From an uncultured Bacteroidota bacterium (GTDB lineage: Bacteria > Bacteroidota > Bacteroidia > 2-12-FULL-35-15): a DNA stretch of 6,881 bases. The position numbers and the translations under genes were made by a program. The notes under the pieces were generated by a model that saw only the letters and a list, made by a program, of their open reading frames with translations, was not told the origin of the DNA and did not search any database. The DNA lies in NCBI GenBank assembly GCA_903889605.1, contig CAISYK010000960.1, positions 1-6,881 of the forward strand, given 5' to 3'. Below are positions 1 to 6,502 of this stretch, piece by piece (the first letter of the stretch is position 1; each line of letters begins with the position of its first letter).

Positions 1-90
1 ATTTATTTTTTATTTTGTTTTTGCCACTTGTAATTGATTAATTTCGCTCACGAAGGCGGCCACTTTCGCTTAGCCGCTCGTTGGGCGTAA
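1..90. repeat. attC-like folded repeat, right arm only (site 1)
   Basis: This stretch aligns along most of its length with 3274-3360, the right half of the complete attC-like site 2. It includes a 19-nt identical block (17-35 equals 3290-3308). It ends in GTTGGGC (80-86), an exact match to the integron core-site consensus GTTRRRY. The 13-nt TAGCCGCTCGTTG at 71-83 is identical to 3967-3979 in site 3. The partner left arm (RYYYAAC side) would lie before base 1, so the fold itself cannot be tested here. The alignment with site 2 is directly visible; calling it an attC-like site is inferred from sites 2 and 3. Confidence 0.5.
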
Positions 91-241
91 GCTTAGGCAA
101 ATAGCACTTTATTTTTTGAAGTAGCATTTCGACTTTTCATTAAAAACTTTTAAAATTTCTACCGAAGGAAAACGAAAAATTAAAGTACGGATCTTAAAAT
201 CAAAAACTGGGAAAAGTCAACAAAAAATGGAAGATTTTACT
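91..241. other. AT-rich non-coding leader of first gene unit
   Basis: No gene is supported in this stretch between the attC-like right arm and the first promoter. The segment around 146-168 (ACTTTTAAAATTTCTACCG and flanks) resembles the inner part of the leader repeats at 3351-3553, 3975-4180 and 6503-6590. The rest of the match is too weak to call this a full copy. Confidence 0.4.
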
Positions 242-249
242 TAATTTTG
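242..249 (+). promoter_or_regulatory. Bacteroidota-type -7 promoter element
   Basis: TAATTTTG fits the Bacteroidota primary-sigma consensus TAnnTTTG and is identical to the box upstream of the LamG gene at 4573-4580. No good TTTG is seen at the -33 position. Transcription would begin a few bases after 249, giving a leader of about 40 nt before the ATG at 298. This favours 298 over the in-frame TTG at 265, which would leave almost no leader. Confidence 0.4.
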
Positions 250-297
250 CCTTGAAAAAACAGTTTGTATAAACAAGTTTGCGGTAATTTTAATGAG

Positions 298-1071
298 ATG
301 AATACTGAAAAAATATTTGACGAAAATGGAAGAGGCTTCATAAGACTTTTTTCGACTGATAAAGTTGAAAAAGTAAATCCTATTGACTACTATAAATCTT
401 ATGTGCTTGAAAAAAGATCAATCACATTCCGTGACATGCTATCTGCAAAAAACCCCTTTCTAACAGCACAGTTGGATGATAAGTTCTTCATAAAAAAGGC
501 TGAGGAGACTTTAGTGGGATTTTTTGAAAAATTTGAAAAAATAGAGGTTCACAAGAATTTTTTGCAACTATTAAACACTACTCGTAAGAAAGACCAAGTG
601 AGCCTTCTAAAAGGGTTGACATTAAATCCTGACATACTTATGTCGCTAATCTTTAAATCTTATAGCGACTTTGGATATTTATATAGCAAGTATCTTTTTG
701 AAAATCTACCGAACGGCTTGGAAGGGAAAAAGTTGCCAAAGTTATTTCATCTTAAAAAAGACGGCACAATCGAAAAAGTTGGTGAAACCGATTTGACTGA
801 TGGAGAGCTCAAGAGCATAATTGAACAACGGAAGGTAATTGTTTCCCATTTCTTCGAGAGAGAAGATATTTGGCATTGCTTTTTTTTAACATATAATAGC
901 ATTGGCGGAAAAGAAAATCACAAAAACGGTCAAGCACATTTTCACTACATTTCTAACGGGTTCGCCATTTCCAAAGAAAATTTTATAGAAAGTATGAGAA
1001 CAGGAAAGTATAGATCAACATCAATACATATGGACTTATTGGGTTATGGACATCAAAATGAAATAAAGTAA
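298..1071 (+). CDS. hypothetical protein with HxH-containing C-terminal region
   Basis: I do not recognise the family. The open frame extends upstream to a TTG at 265, but the first ATG (298) is preferred: it follows the TAATTTTG box by a normal distance and yields a 257-aa protein. No signal peptide or membrane segment is seen, so it is probably cytoplasmic. The N-terminal half is rich in Lys and Phe and probably helical. The C-terminal part (about residues 180-250) has a dense set of aromatic and His residues: SHFFERED, WHCFFLTYNS, GQAHFHYISN and IHMDLLGYGH. The HFH triad and nearby histidines look like a conserved metal or nucleic-acid site, but that is only inference. The WG-repeat gene starts 14 bp after its stop on the same strand, so the two are probably co-transcribed. 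Base composition matches the surroundings. Confidence 0.75.
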   Translation: MNTEKIFDENGRGFIRLFSTDKVEKVNPIDYYKSYVLEKRSITFRDMLSAKNPFLTAQLDDKFFIKKAEETLVGFFEKFEKIEVHKNFLQLLNTTRKKDQVSLLKGLTLNPDILMSLIFKSYSDFGYLYSKYLFENLPNGLEGKKLPKLFHLKKDGTIEKVGETDLTDGELKSIIEQRKVIVSHFFEREDIWHCFFLTYNSIGGKENHKNGQAHFHYISNGFAISKENFIESMRTGKYRSTSIHMDLLGYGHQNEIK

Positions 1072-1085
1072 AAATAATTAACCCA

Positions 1086-2459
1086 ATGATGGCAAATCCG
1101 ACACTTAGAATCAAGCTGAATGAAAACTCCTCATTTCGTTTTAATTACACGGACGAAAAAGGGAAAGTAATTAATAAACTTACTTATCGCTTCGCTAAGT
1201 CTTTTTACGACGGAAATGCATTTGTATATGAAAATGAAAAATGGGATATTATTGATAAGAATTGCGAGTCCGTTTTAAACAATCTTCCGCACAACGAAAT
1301 AATTAGAATTGCATTGGAACTTGTAACACCTTGTAATTGTTTTTTTATAAAGAATTATAGAATCGCTGATAATATTACTATTAGTGTAGATTTTTTGAGA
1401 GCCAAAAATGCATTAATAAAGTTTAATTCAGAACTAAAGTGGAGTTTTTGGAATTATTCAAATCAAATTCTAGTTGTAATAAATGTTGTTCAAGAAAAAT
1501 TACAACTCTCCTTTATCGAAGACTTATCACTTCCAGGTGATGGATTAATAGCGATAAAACAAATTGATGAAAAGTGGAAATTTGTGTCAATTGCATCATT
1601 TAATAAACATGAATTTGATAAACCTATTTTTGAAGGTAAGTTTGATTACGCAAGTTCTTTCGTTAACGGCATTGCTAAAGTGAAAGTAAATGGATTATTT
1701 GGATTTATAGATTTAACTGGGAGCTTTGTCATTCCGGCTATTTATGACGATGCAAGGTCTTTTAGTGAAGGGCTGGCAGCTGTTGCTATAGCAAATTGCA
1801 GAAAACAAAAACAAAATAAAAGTGAATATTACTCAGACCTGAGATGGAATTTCATTGATAAATCAAACAAACAAATACTAGCCAAAACGCATGAGGCTCT
1901 TTCTATGGTCAAAGATGGTGATTATTATTTTTATGATAGTACAGATACTTTCAACAAATATAACTGCGCATGTTTTGACAATGAAAAAATGACCGAAATG
2001 ATACCTTTCCGCAAATATGGTGGAATTATTAATACTTATAAAATTCAATCTCACAAAATCCATTGGGCTAAATGCGAAGCGTTGGGTCAACTAGCACCAC
2101 CTTATTTAATTGATTTACTTACGGGGCAAAATAGCGAAAATTTAGGATTCAAAAGATGGTTTGTTTTGGCAAAAGAAAAATCATTATATGCCTATTATAT
2201 AGTTAATAGATTATTCTTTAATTTACCTATTGACACTCTAAACATTGACTTTGATACTACTCAGTCAGAGTTTGATTATATAAATAACGTTAATAGTTTG
2301 GAATTAAAATATGGAATAAAATATACTAGTGGCAAATGGAAATCATTTAAGAACAAAACATATTTTTCTTCAGACGAAGAATTTGAAACAGATTGGTCAC
2401 ATTACAATGACAACCTCGACATGGATCAGCAAAGCGATGAATTTTGGAATCAATTTTAA
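1086..2459 (+). CDS. WG-repeat (KWG-type) protein
   Basis: This 457-aa protein carries WG/KWG beta repeats. The clearest lies at residues 185-232: a 'YASSFVNGIAKVKV' segment, then GLFGFIDLTGSFVIPAIYDD, then 'ARSFSEGLAAV'. This is the family pattern of (F/S)xxGlAxV, G(K/L)(W/F)GFId, G, vIpaxYdda. Weaker repeats are at about 152-170 (GDGLIAIKQ, EKWKFVS), 253-262 (RWNFIDKSNK) and 35-58 (FAKSFYDGNAFVYENEKWDIID). No signal peptide is present, so it is likely cytoplasmic, unlike many exported WG proteins. The C-terminal 200 residues are unassigned and end in an acidic tail (about 428-455). Two ATGs are adjacent (1086, 1089) and either could start. WG repeats are generally thought to serve as binding scaffolds. 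The specific role is unknown, but the 14-bp gap to the upstream gene suggests they act together. A repeat array begins about 50 bp after the stop. Confidence 0.8.
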   Translation: MMANPTLRIKLNENSSFRFNYTDEKGKVINKLTYRFAKSFYDGNAFVYENEKWDIIDKNCESVLNNLPHNEIIRIALELVTPCNCFFIKNYRIADNITISVDFLRAKNALIKFNSELKWSFWNYSNQILVVINVVQEKLQLSFIEDLSLPGDGLIAIKQIDEKWKFVSIASFNKHEFDKPIFEGKFDYASSFVNGIAKVKVNGLFGFIDLTGSFVIPAIYDDARSFSEGLAAVAIANCRKQKQNKSEYYSDLRWNFIDKSNKQILAKTHEALSMVKDGDYYFYDSTDTFNKYNCACFDNEKMTEMIPFRKYGGIINTYKIQSHKIHWAKCEALGQLAPPYLIDLLTGQNSENLGFKRWFVLAKEKSLYAYYIVNRLFFNLPIDTLNIDFDTTQSEFDYINNVNSLELKYGIKYTSGKWKSFKNKTYFSSDEEFETDWSHYNDNLDMDQQSDEFWNQF

Positions 2460-2511
2460 TCGACTAATTATTGTTTGTCCATCCACAGTTATCAAACAAG
2501 TTGCCTAAATT

Positions 2512-3138
2512 ACTTTTACGTCTATAACAACCTTTGTTTATGTTCCTTTAGACAGCTTTGTTTTAACTTTAAAAAAAAAATTAAAATACGACCGTTGTGT
2601 CTGTACGGGCTAAAACGACCTGTGTTTACTGAATTTTAGGACAATTTTGTTTTAACTTTTGAATAAAATATTTTTAAAACACGACCGTTGTGTTTTTACG
2701 AACTGGGTATAACGACCAGTGTTTAGTGAACTTTCAGACAATTTTGTTTTAACTTTTAAATAAAATATTTTTAAAAACACGACCGTTATGTTTTTACGAA
2801 CTGGGTATAACGTGAATTTTCAGACAATTTTGTTTTAACTTTAGAATAAAATATTTTTAAAACACGACCGTTGTGTTTTTACAACGAACTGTGTATAACG
2901 ACCATTGTTTATTGAATTTTCAGACAATTTGTTTTGACTTTAGAATAAAATATTTTTAAAACACGATCGTTGTGTTTTTACAAACTGTTTATAACGACCA
3001 ATGTTTACCGGACTTTTAGACAACTTTGTTTTAACTTTTAAATAACATATTTTTAAACGCGACCGTTATATTTTCGCTAACTGGGTATAATGACCTGTGT
3101 TTATAGGACTTTTAGACAGTTGTATTTAAAACGTAACG
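2512..3138. repeat. tandem array 1: ~97-bp hairpin-bearing units
   Basis: Units start at 2551, 2640, 2737, 2823, 2923, 3019 and 3115 (the last truncated near 3138), with spacings of 89, 97, 86, 100, 96 and 96 bp. A degenerate half-unit at 2512-2550 precedes them. Each unit runs GACAATTTTGTTTTAACTTT, an A/T block ending AAATATTTTTAAAA, then CACGACCGTTGTG, then TTTTTACGAACTGGGTATAACGACC, AGTGTTTA and a GAATTTTCA-like end. Two dyads recur. In the second unit AAAACAC (2676-2682) pairs with GTGTTTT (2690-2696) and ACTGG (2702-2706) with CCAGT (2716-2720). The unit at 2737 lacks the second half of the latter. There are no unique spacers between identical repeats, so it is not a CRISPR array. No open frame runs through it. 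Its function is unknown; it fills the stretch between the WG gene and attC-like site 2. Confidence 0.9.
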
Positions 3139-3173
3139 ATTCGAATTATAATTTGACTTAAAGAAAAGCCTAC

Positions 3174-3360
3174 GCCCAACATCACCTAAATGTTATAGCC
3201 GTTTATAGTAAGCTTCATCATTTAAGTTCGCAATGAAAATAGGTCGTGGCAAAAACATTTCACAGCGGAAGAAAATTATTTTTTATTTGGTTTTTGCCAC
3301 TTGTAATTTCATAATTTTGTTTACGAAGTCGGCTACAACATTTAGCTAATCGTTGGTGGC
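3174..3360. repeat. attC-like folded repeat, complete (site 2)
   Basis: The left end is GCCCAAC (3174-3180, exact RYYYAAC). The right end is GTTGGTGGC (3352-3360, GTTRRRY-like with one departure). CAAC 3177-3180 can pair with GTTG 3352-3355. Unpaired spacers follow (3181-3185, 5 nt; 3346-3351, 6 nt). Then CTAAATGTTATAGCCG (3186-3201) pairs with CGGCTACAACATTTAG (3330-3345), 15 of 16 positions. A nested inner stem GTGGCAAAAAC (3246-3256) pairs perfectly with GTTTTTGCCAC (3290-3300). It can be extended by ATGAAA (3233-3238) with TTTCAT (3307-3312). Core, unpaired spacer, then stem is the architecture of integron attC sites, although at about 187 bp this is long for one. No integrase is seen, so the activity is inferred. 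Confidence 0.6.
3286..3319 (+). promoter_or_regulatory. possible promoter inside attC-like site 2
   Basis: TTTG at 3286-3289 and TAATTTTG at 3312-3319 are about 22 bp apart. They resemble the Bacteroidota -33 TTTG / -7 TAnnTTTG pair and point rightward into the following leader. The -7 box is identical to those at 242 and 4573. In site 1 the matching position is changed (TAATTTCG, 39-46 region). In AT-rich DNA a chance match is quite possible. Confidence 0.25.
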
Positions 3361-3553
3361 AATACAAGCGGAAAATTTTACGCAGAAAATAAAGTCCTTG
3401 AAAGACTGTCTTTCATCAACCAGACAAACATTTTAATAATTTCAAAATTTATCGTTCTTTCGCAACATCACGGTAAGACAGTCTTTCGCGGACTTTTAAA
3501 ATATTTGCCGAGAGACTTTTCAACTTGTACAGAAACGAACACAAACATTTTTT
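3351..3553. repeat. leader repeat, copy A
   Basis: This block of about 200 bp begins at the right core of attC-like site 2 and aligns end to end with 3975-4180. Shared blocks include GGCAATACAAG, AAATTTTACGC, AGAAAATAAAGTC, GTCTTTCATC, ATCGTTCTTT, AGACAGTCTTTC, GAGACTTTT-type and ACACAAACATTTTT. It contains the near-palindrome GAAAGACTGTCTTTC (3399-3413). AAGACAGTCTTTC at about 3475-3487 is nearly its reverse complement, so the two could form a stem across about 60 nt. No convincing open frame lies in it. Confidence 0.8.
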
Positions 3554-3856
3554 GAATGTGAAAATATCTTTGACCAATATTTTAAACCATTGTATATATT
3601 GACCTAGACTCATTACAACTGCTAGAAACCAAGAATAACAAGCATTACGACCGAGACTTAAAATTTTATTTTGCCGACCTGTGGGTTTGACCCTTGGATG
3701 ACAGAATTGAGAATTGGTAAACCGGCGTGTATTAAGACCTTTGCGCAGAACGACCACTGACAAGCCTGAATACTGTGTGTTATGACTGAGGCGTTTGGTC
3801 TGTTGTGAAACTTGACTGAAGCGCAGTACAGGCGAGAAAGAAAATTGTACAGCCAC
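3554..3856. other. gene-free stretch between leader A and attC-like site 3
   Basis: No credible gene is present. A 137-codon minus-strand frame covers it (3449-3862), but that frame also runs through leader A and into the left core of site 3. Its product shows no recognisable domain. Scattered fragments resemble array units: CATTACGACCGAG near 3644, GACCTGTGGGTTTGACCC near 3676, and AACGACC near 3748. The stretch is best read as decayed array-like DNA. Confidence 0.5.
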
Positions 3857-3982
3857 CAACATTGGCTAGTTGCAATGCGGGCATTTTAGTACATTTGAGC
3901 AGCAAATTTTCAAATAAGCATTTATCCTTGCGGACAAATACTTCTTCGTAAACCCGCAAAGCCAACTAGCCGCTCGTTGTGG
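3857..3982. repeat. attC-like folded repeat, complete (site 3)
   Basis: CAAC (3857-3860) pairs with GTTG (3976-3979). Short unpaired spacers follow (3861-3863, 3 nt; 3972-3975, 4 nt). Then GGCTAGTTG (3864-3872) pairs perfectly with CAACTAGCC (3963-3971). GCGGG (3877-3881) pairs with CCCGC (3953-3957), with a small bulge between. The inner stretch 3882-3952 is mostly loop with weak pairing. The layout is the same as site 2 although the stem sequence differs, which is how attC sites behave (conserved fold, variable sequence). The cores depart from the strict RYYYAAC/GTTRRRY outside the invariant AAC/GTT. Confidence 0.55.
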
Positions 3983-4180
3983 GCAATACAAGAGGGAAAT
4001 TTTACGCGAGAAAATAAAGTCTTCGGCAGACCGTCTTTCATCGCACCGACAAACTTTTTTGGAAACTTTAAAGTTCATCGTTCTTTAATAAATTTGCAGG
4101 CAGACAGTCTTTCTGAGACTTTTTAATTTTTTTTACCGGAAGACTTTTCATTGTGCATAGAACGTAACACAAACATTTTT
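3975..4180. repeat. leader repeat, copy B
   Basis: This is the second copy of the roughly 200-bp block at 3351-3553, again starting at the right core of an attC-like site. It keeps the paired elements around GACCGTCTTTC (about 4029) and GGCAGACAGTCTTTC (about 4100). It diverges by scattered substitutions and small indels, so it is an old duplication. It ends about 14 bp before the stop of the minus-strand HTH gene. Confidence 0.8.
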
Positions 4181-4193
4181 GACCTTAATTGAA

Positions 4194-4472
4194 TTATTTT
4201 TTCTTAGACTGAAAGAATTTAACCATTTCTTTTAATGTTTGATTCTCATCTTTCAGTTTCTGAAATTCGGAAGATAACGAAGTGTAGTATTGAAAGAAGT
4301 CATATTCCAAAACCTTTGATATTGTTGTTAACAATCCAGTATCAATAGTTTTCCGTTTAAAAATACTGTAAACATTTTCTCTCGATTTATGAATCCTTCG
4401 ACTGAATTCACTAACAGTCATTCCCTTTTTACTTACAATACTCTTTATTTTATTGCCAATATGAATAATCAT
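4194..4472 (-). CDS. small XRE-family helix-turn-helix regulator
   Basis: This 92-aa DNA-binding protein has an XRE/Cro-type HTH at residues 5-57: IGNKIKSIVSKKGMTVSEFSRR, then the recognition region RIHKSRENVYSIF, then TIDTGLLTTISKVLEYDFFQYY. The C-terminal tail (about 66-90, with leucine/lysine spacing SEFQKLKDENQTLKEM) should form a short coiled coil, probably for dimerisation. Single-domain proteins of this form are common in Bacteroidota, but the specific regulon cannot be told. It is divergent from the LamG gene (139 bp between starts), so it could control that gene or itself. Its direction opposes all other genes here. The start ATG (4472-4470) has CAACTTTG just upstream on the minus strand, one mismatch from TAnnTTTG. 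Confidence 0.85.
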   Translation of the reverse strand: MIIHIGNKIKSIVSKKGMTVSEFSRRIHKSRENVYSIFKRKTIDTGLLTTISKVLEYDFFQYYTSLSSEFQKLKDENQTLKEMVKFFQSKKK

Positions 4473-4611
4473 ATTTCAAAGTTGGGATAAAGACGGCCTC
4501 GATTCTTAATACTTACGTTTGTTTTATTTCACATATTCGGTGTTTTTATTACACACTATTGAAATATTTCAGTAATTTTGATTTTATAAATTAACCCTTA
4601 ATCTTAAAAAA
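4473..4611. promoter_or_regulatory. divergent promoter region
   Basis: This 139-bp AT-rich gap lies between two divergent genes. On + it holds TAATTTTG at 4573-4580, fitting TAnnTTTG, about 32 nt before the LamG ATG. The bases before that ATG are A-rich (CTTAAAAAA), typical of Bacteroidota starts that lack a Shine-Dalgarno. On - a near-match CAACTTTG lies at 4482-4475, very close to the HTH start. No clear operator palindrome was found. Confidence 0.45.
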
Positions 4612-5943
4612 ATGAAAACAAAAAACTTACTCTTAACTATGGTTGCCATAGTAATCTCAATTAGTGCAATGGCGCAAGTGCCCTCTTATGTCCCGACAAA
4701 TGGACTTGTTGGATGGTGGGGGTTTAATGGAAATGCGAATGATGAAAGCGGAAACTCAAATAATGGAACGGTTACAGGAGCAACACTATCAACTGATAGA
4801 TTTGGTAATACGAATACTGCCTATAGTTTTAATGGAACCTCAAATTACATTGATGCTCCACTTACCACCCCGTTAAACACTAATAACATAAGTGGTTTAA
4901 CACTTTCTGGATGGTGCAATTTAAATTCCTTATCAGCAATTACTGCAATATTATGTGTTTCGGATGCTGCCAGTAGTTTATTATATGGAATGGGATACGA
5001 TGGTCAAACTACTCAGAAATTTTGGGGTAACAATGGAGTCGATGGTAGTGCCGCAACCATGAGTATAAATGGGTTAGGTAATCCAGTAATTAATACTTGG
5101 TATAATGTTGTAATAACTTATGACTATTCTAATAATTCTTCAAAATTATATATTAATGGGTCACTTCAAAATCAATCTTCTGTTGTTTTAAACAGACCCA
5201 TAATAACCAATGTACATATAGGTGCATGGGTGACATTTAATGGTTATTGGTACGCAAATGGAAAACTTGATGATTTAGGAATATGGAACAGAGCTTTAAC
5301 AGCAAATGAAATAACAACAGTATATCAAAACTGTAATCTTTCCTTTAACGCACAACCAACAAACCATACTGCAATCATAGGCGCCAATGCACAATTTACC
5401 GCAACAACAAATAGTTCCGCAACTTATCAATGGCAATCAAATCCAAATAATTTTGGTTGGATAAATGTGCCAGCAAACTCAAACTACTCGGGTGTAACAT
5501 CTAATGCGCTAACAGTAAATAATGTTCAACTTTCCAATCATTTGCAACCTTTTAGAATAATTGCTACATCAGGCACTTGTAAGGACACTTCTAATATTGC
5601 AATGATAAATATTGCAGACACTTGTATTGTAACTGTAACTGACACATTAGTTATCAATGCAGTTTTAACAGGAATAAATCCGCCAAACAATGTAAATACT
5701 ATTAAGGTATTCCCTAACCCAGCAAACGACCATATAACAATAAACTATGGTAATTTTACTTCAATGAGTGGTTACACTTTGAAAATCACAAATAATTTAG
5801 GACAAGTGGTTTTTACCACTCTAATCAATCAGCAAACATCGTATGTTGCTTTATCAACTTGGACTGGTAACGGACTGTATTTTGTTTCCACAATTGATGG
5901 ACAAGGTAATACGGTTGATATTAAAAAAATTGTTATACAATAA
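4612..5943 (+). CDS. secreted LamG/Ig-like protein with T9SS sorting domain
   Basis: This 443-aa cell-surface or secreted protein has three parts. Residues 1-22 are a Sec signal peptide (MKTKN, hydrophobic core LLLTMVAIVISIS, cleavage after AMA-Q). Residues 32-240 form a LamG-like concanavalin fold (Laminin_G_3 type), opening GLVGWWGFNGNANDESGN, with the AYSFNGTSNYID strand and ending in KLDDLGIWNRALTANEI. Such domains bind glycans or proteins. Residues 245-335 look like an Ig-like module (FNAQPTNHTAIIGANAQFT, YQWQSN, TVNNVQ, FRIIATSGTCKD). After a linker ending NPPNNVNTIKV, residues 365-443 are a type A C-terminal sorting domain: VFPNPANDHITI, LKITNNLGQVVF, STWTGNGLYFV, KKIVIQ. That domain directs export by the type IX secretion system and surface attachment. 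No catalytic motif is seen, so an adhesin or binding role is more likely than an enzyme. A strong terminator follows the stop. Confidence 0.93.
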   Translation: MKTKNLLLTMVAIVISISAMAQVPSYVPTNGLVGWWGFNGNANDESGNSNNGTVTGATLSTDRFGNTNTAYSFNGTSNYIDAPLTTPLNTNNISGLTLSGWCNLNSLSAITAILCVSDAASSLLYGMGYDGQTTQKFWGNNGVDGSAATMSINGLGNPVINTWYNVVITYDYSNNSSKLYINGSLQNQSSVVLNRPIITNVHIGAWVTFNGYWYANGKLDDLGIWNRALTANEITTVYQNCNLSFNAQPTNHTAIIGANAQFTATTNSSATYQWQSNPNNFGWINVPANSNYSGVTSNALTVNNVQLSNHLQPFRIIATSGTCKDTSNIAMINIADTCIVTVTDTLVINAVLTGINPPNNVNTIKVFPNPANDHITINYGNFTSMSGYTLKITNNLGQVVFTTLINQQTSYVALSTWTGNGLYFVSTIDGQGNTVDIKKIVIQ

Positions 5944-5952
5944 TCATTAACA

Positions 5953-5990
5953 AACATGGTGGGCTTCGCCCACCATGTTATAATTTTTTA
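5953..5990 (+). terminator. intrinsic terminator of the LamG gene
   Basis: A perfect 12-bp stem, AACATGGTGGGC (5953-5964) with GCCCACCATGTT (5968-5979), closes a TTC loop and is followed by ATAATTTTTTA. It lies 10 bp after the LamG stop and 16 nt before the ATG at 5995. An in-frame ATG inside the stem (5956) would add 13 residues that are a translation of the hairpin; it is therefore unlikely to be the real start of the next gene. Confidence 0.9.
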
Positions 5991-5994
5991 TCTT

Positions 5995-6450
5995 ATGGAG
6001 AACATTCAAATAATTGCAAACTTGGTTACAATAGTCGGTTTACCTTTTGGTATACTTTCCATTTTTATTGCAATTCACAGTATAAAACAAGCTAAAAAAA
6101 TAGAGCAAGGTAATTTTTTGATAGAATTGAGAAAAATGTTTGCCACGCACAATGAAGTTCATTTTAAATTAAGAAATGGCGGAGTATGGACAAATAATCC
6201 AATACCTGATGACCCCGATGAGTGGGCTAAAATTGACAGCTATCTCGGGCTATTTGAACTTTGTGAAATTCTTATGCAAAACAATTCACTTTCAGTAGAA
6301 CATTTTTCATCACAATACCAGTATAGGCTTGAAAACATAATAGCAAATGACCAAATTGTACTAAATAAACTACGTAACGAAAGAGCATATTGGGAAACCC
6401 TCCTTCGACTATTAGCCAGAGTCCACCTGAAAGAGAAAACCAGCCGATAA
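5995..6450 (+). CDS. small single-pass membrane protein, hypothetical
   Basis: The frame is open from 5956, but that ATG lies in the terminator stem. Starting at 5995 gives a 151-aa protein beginning MENIQIIANL. Residues about 6-28 form one hydrophobic segment (ANLVTIVGLPFGILSIFIAI), followed by a Lys-rich stretch (KQAKKIEQ), which suggests an N-terminal anchor with the rest in the cytoplasm. The soluble part has FLIELRKMFATHNEVHFKLRNGG, a Pro/Asp-rich turn (PIPDDPDEW), an amphipathic helix (YLGLFELCEIL) and a final YRLENIIANDQIVLNKL helix region. Small anchored proteins of this layout exist in Bacteroidota, but I cannot assign a named family or function. It may depend on read-through of the terminator or on a promoter I cannot see. 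Confidence 0.75.
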   Translation: MENIQIIANLVTIVGLPFGILSIFIAIHSIKQAKKIEQGNFLIELRKMFATHNEVHFKLRNGGVWTNNPIPDDPDEWAKIDSYLGLFELCEILMQNNSLSVEHFSSQYQYRLENIIANDQIVLNKLRNERAYWETLLRLLARVHLKEKTSR

Positions 6451-6456
6451 TTATAC

Positions 6457-6484
6457 AATACGACTGTTGTTTATTTTACGAACA
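6457..6484. repeat. stray half-unit related to tandem array 1
   Basis: AATACGACTGTTGTTTATTTTACGAAC closely follows the hairpin part of the array 1 unit (ACACGACCGTTGTG followed by TTTTTACGAAC). It starts 7 bp after the membrane-protein stop, so array-type sequence again begins directly behind a coding region. Confidence 0.5.
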
Positions 6485-6502
6485 CTATTTTTCGACTAAT
6501 GA

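Noticed and set aside
265..297. TTG start for the first gene
   Set aside because: It lies too close to the likely promoter box, and an ATG follows 33 bp later in frame. It remains possible but is less likely.
1878..2090. 70-codon minus-strand frame
   Set aside because: Antisense to the well-supported WG-repeat gene; no independent support.
2512..3138. CRISPR array
   Set aside because: The whole unit repeats with no unique spacers, unit length drifts from 86 to 100 bp, and no cas genes are present.
3449..3862. 137-codon minus-strand open frame
   Set aside because: It spans leader copy A and the edge of an attC-like site, has no recognisable domain, and the repeated part in copy B does not keep the same frame open.
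3780..4078. Two overlapping minus-strand frames (61 and 70 codons)
   Set aside because: Both run through the folded repeat at 3857-3982, and their products look like chance translation of repeat DNA.
4664..4876. 70-codon plus-strand frame
   Set aside because: Out-of-frame shadow inside the LamG gene.
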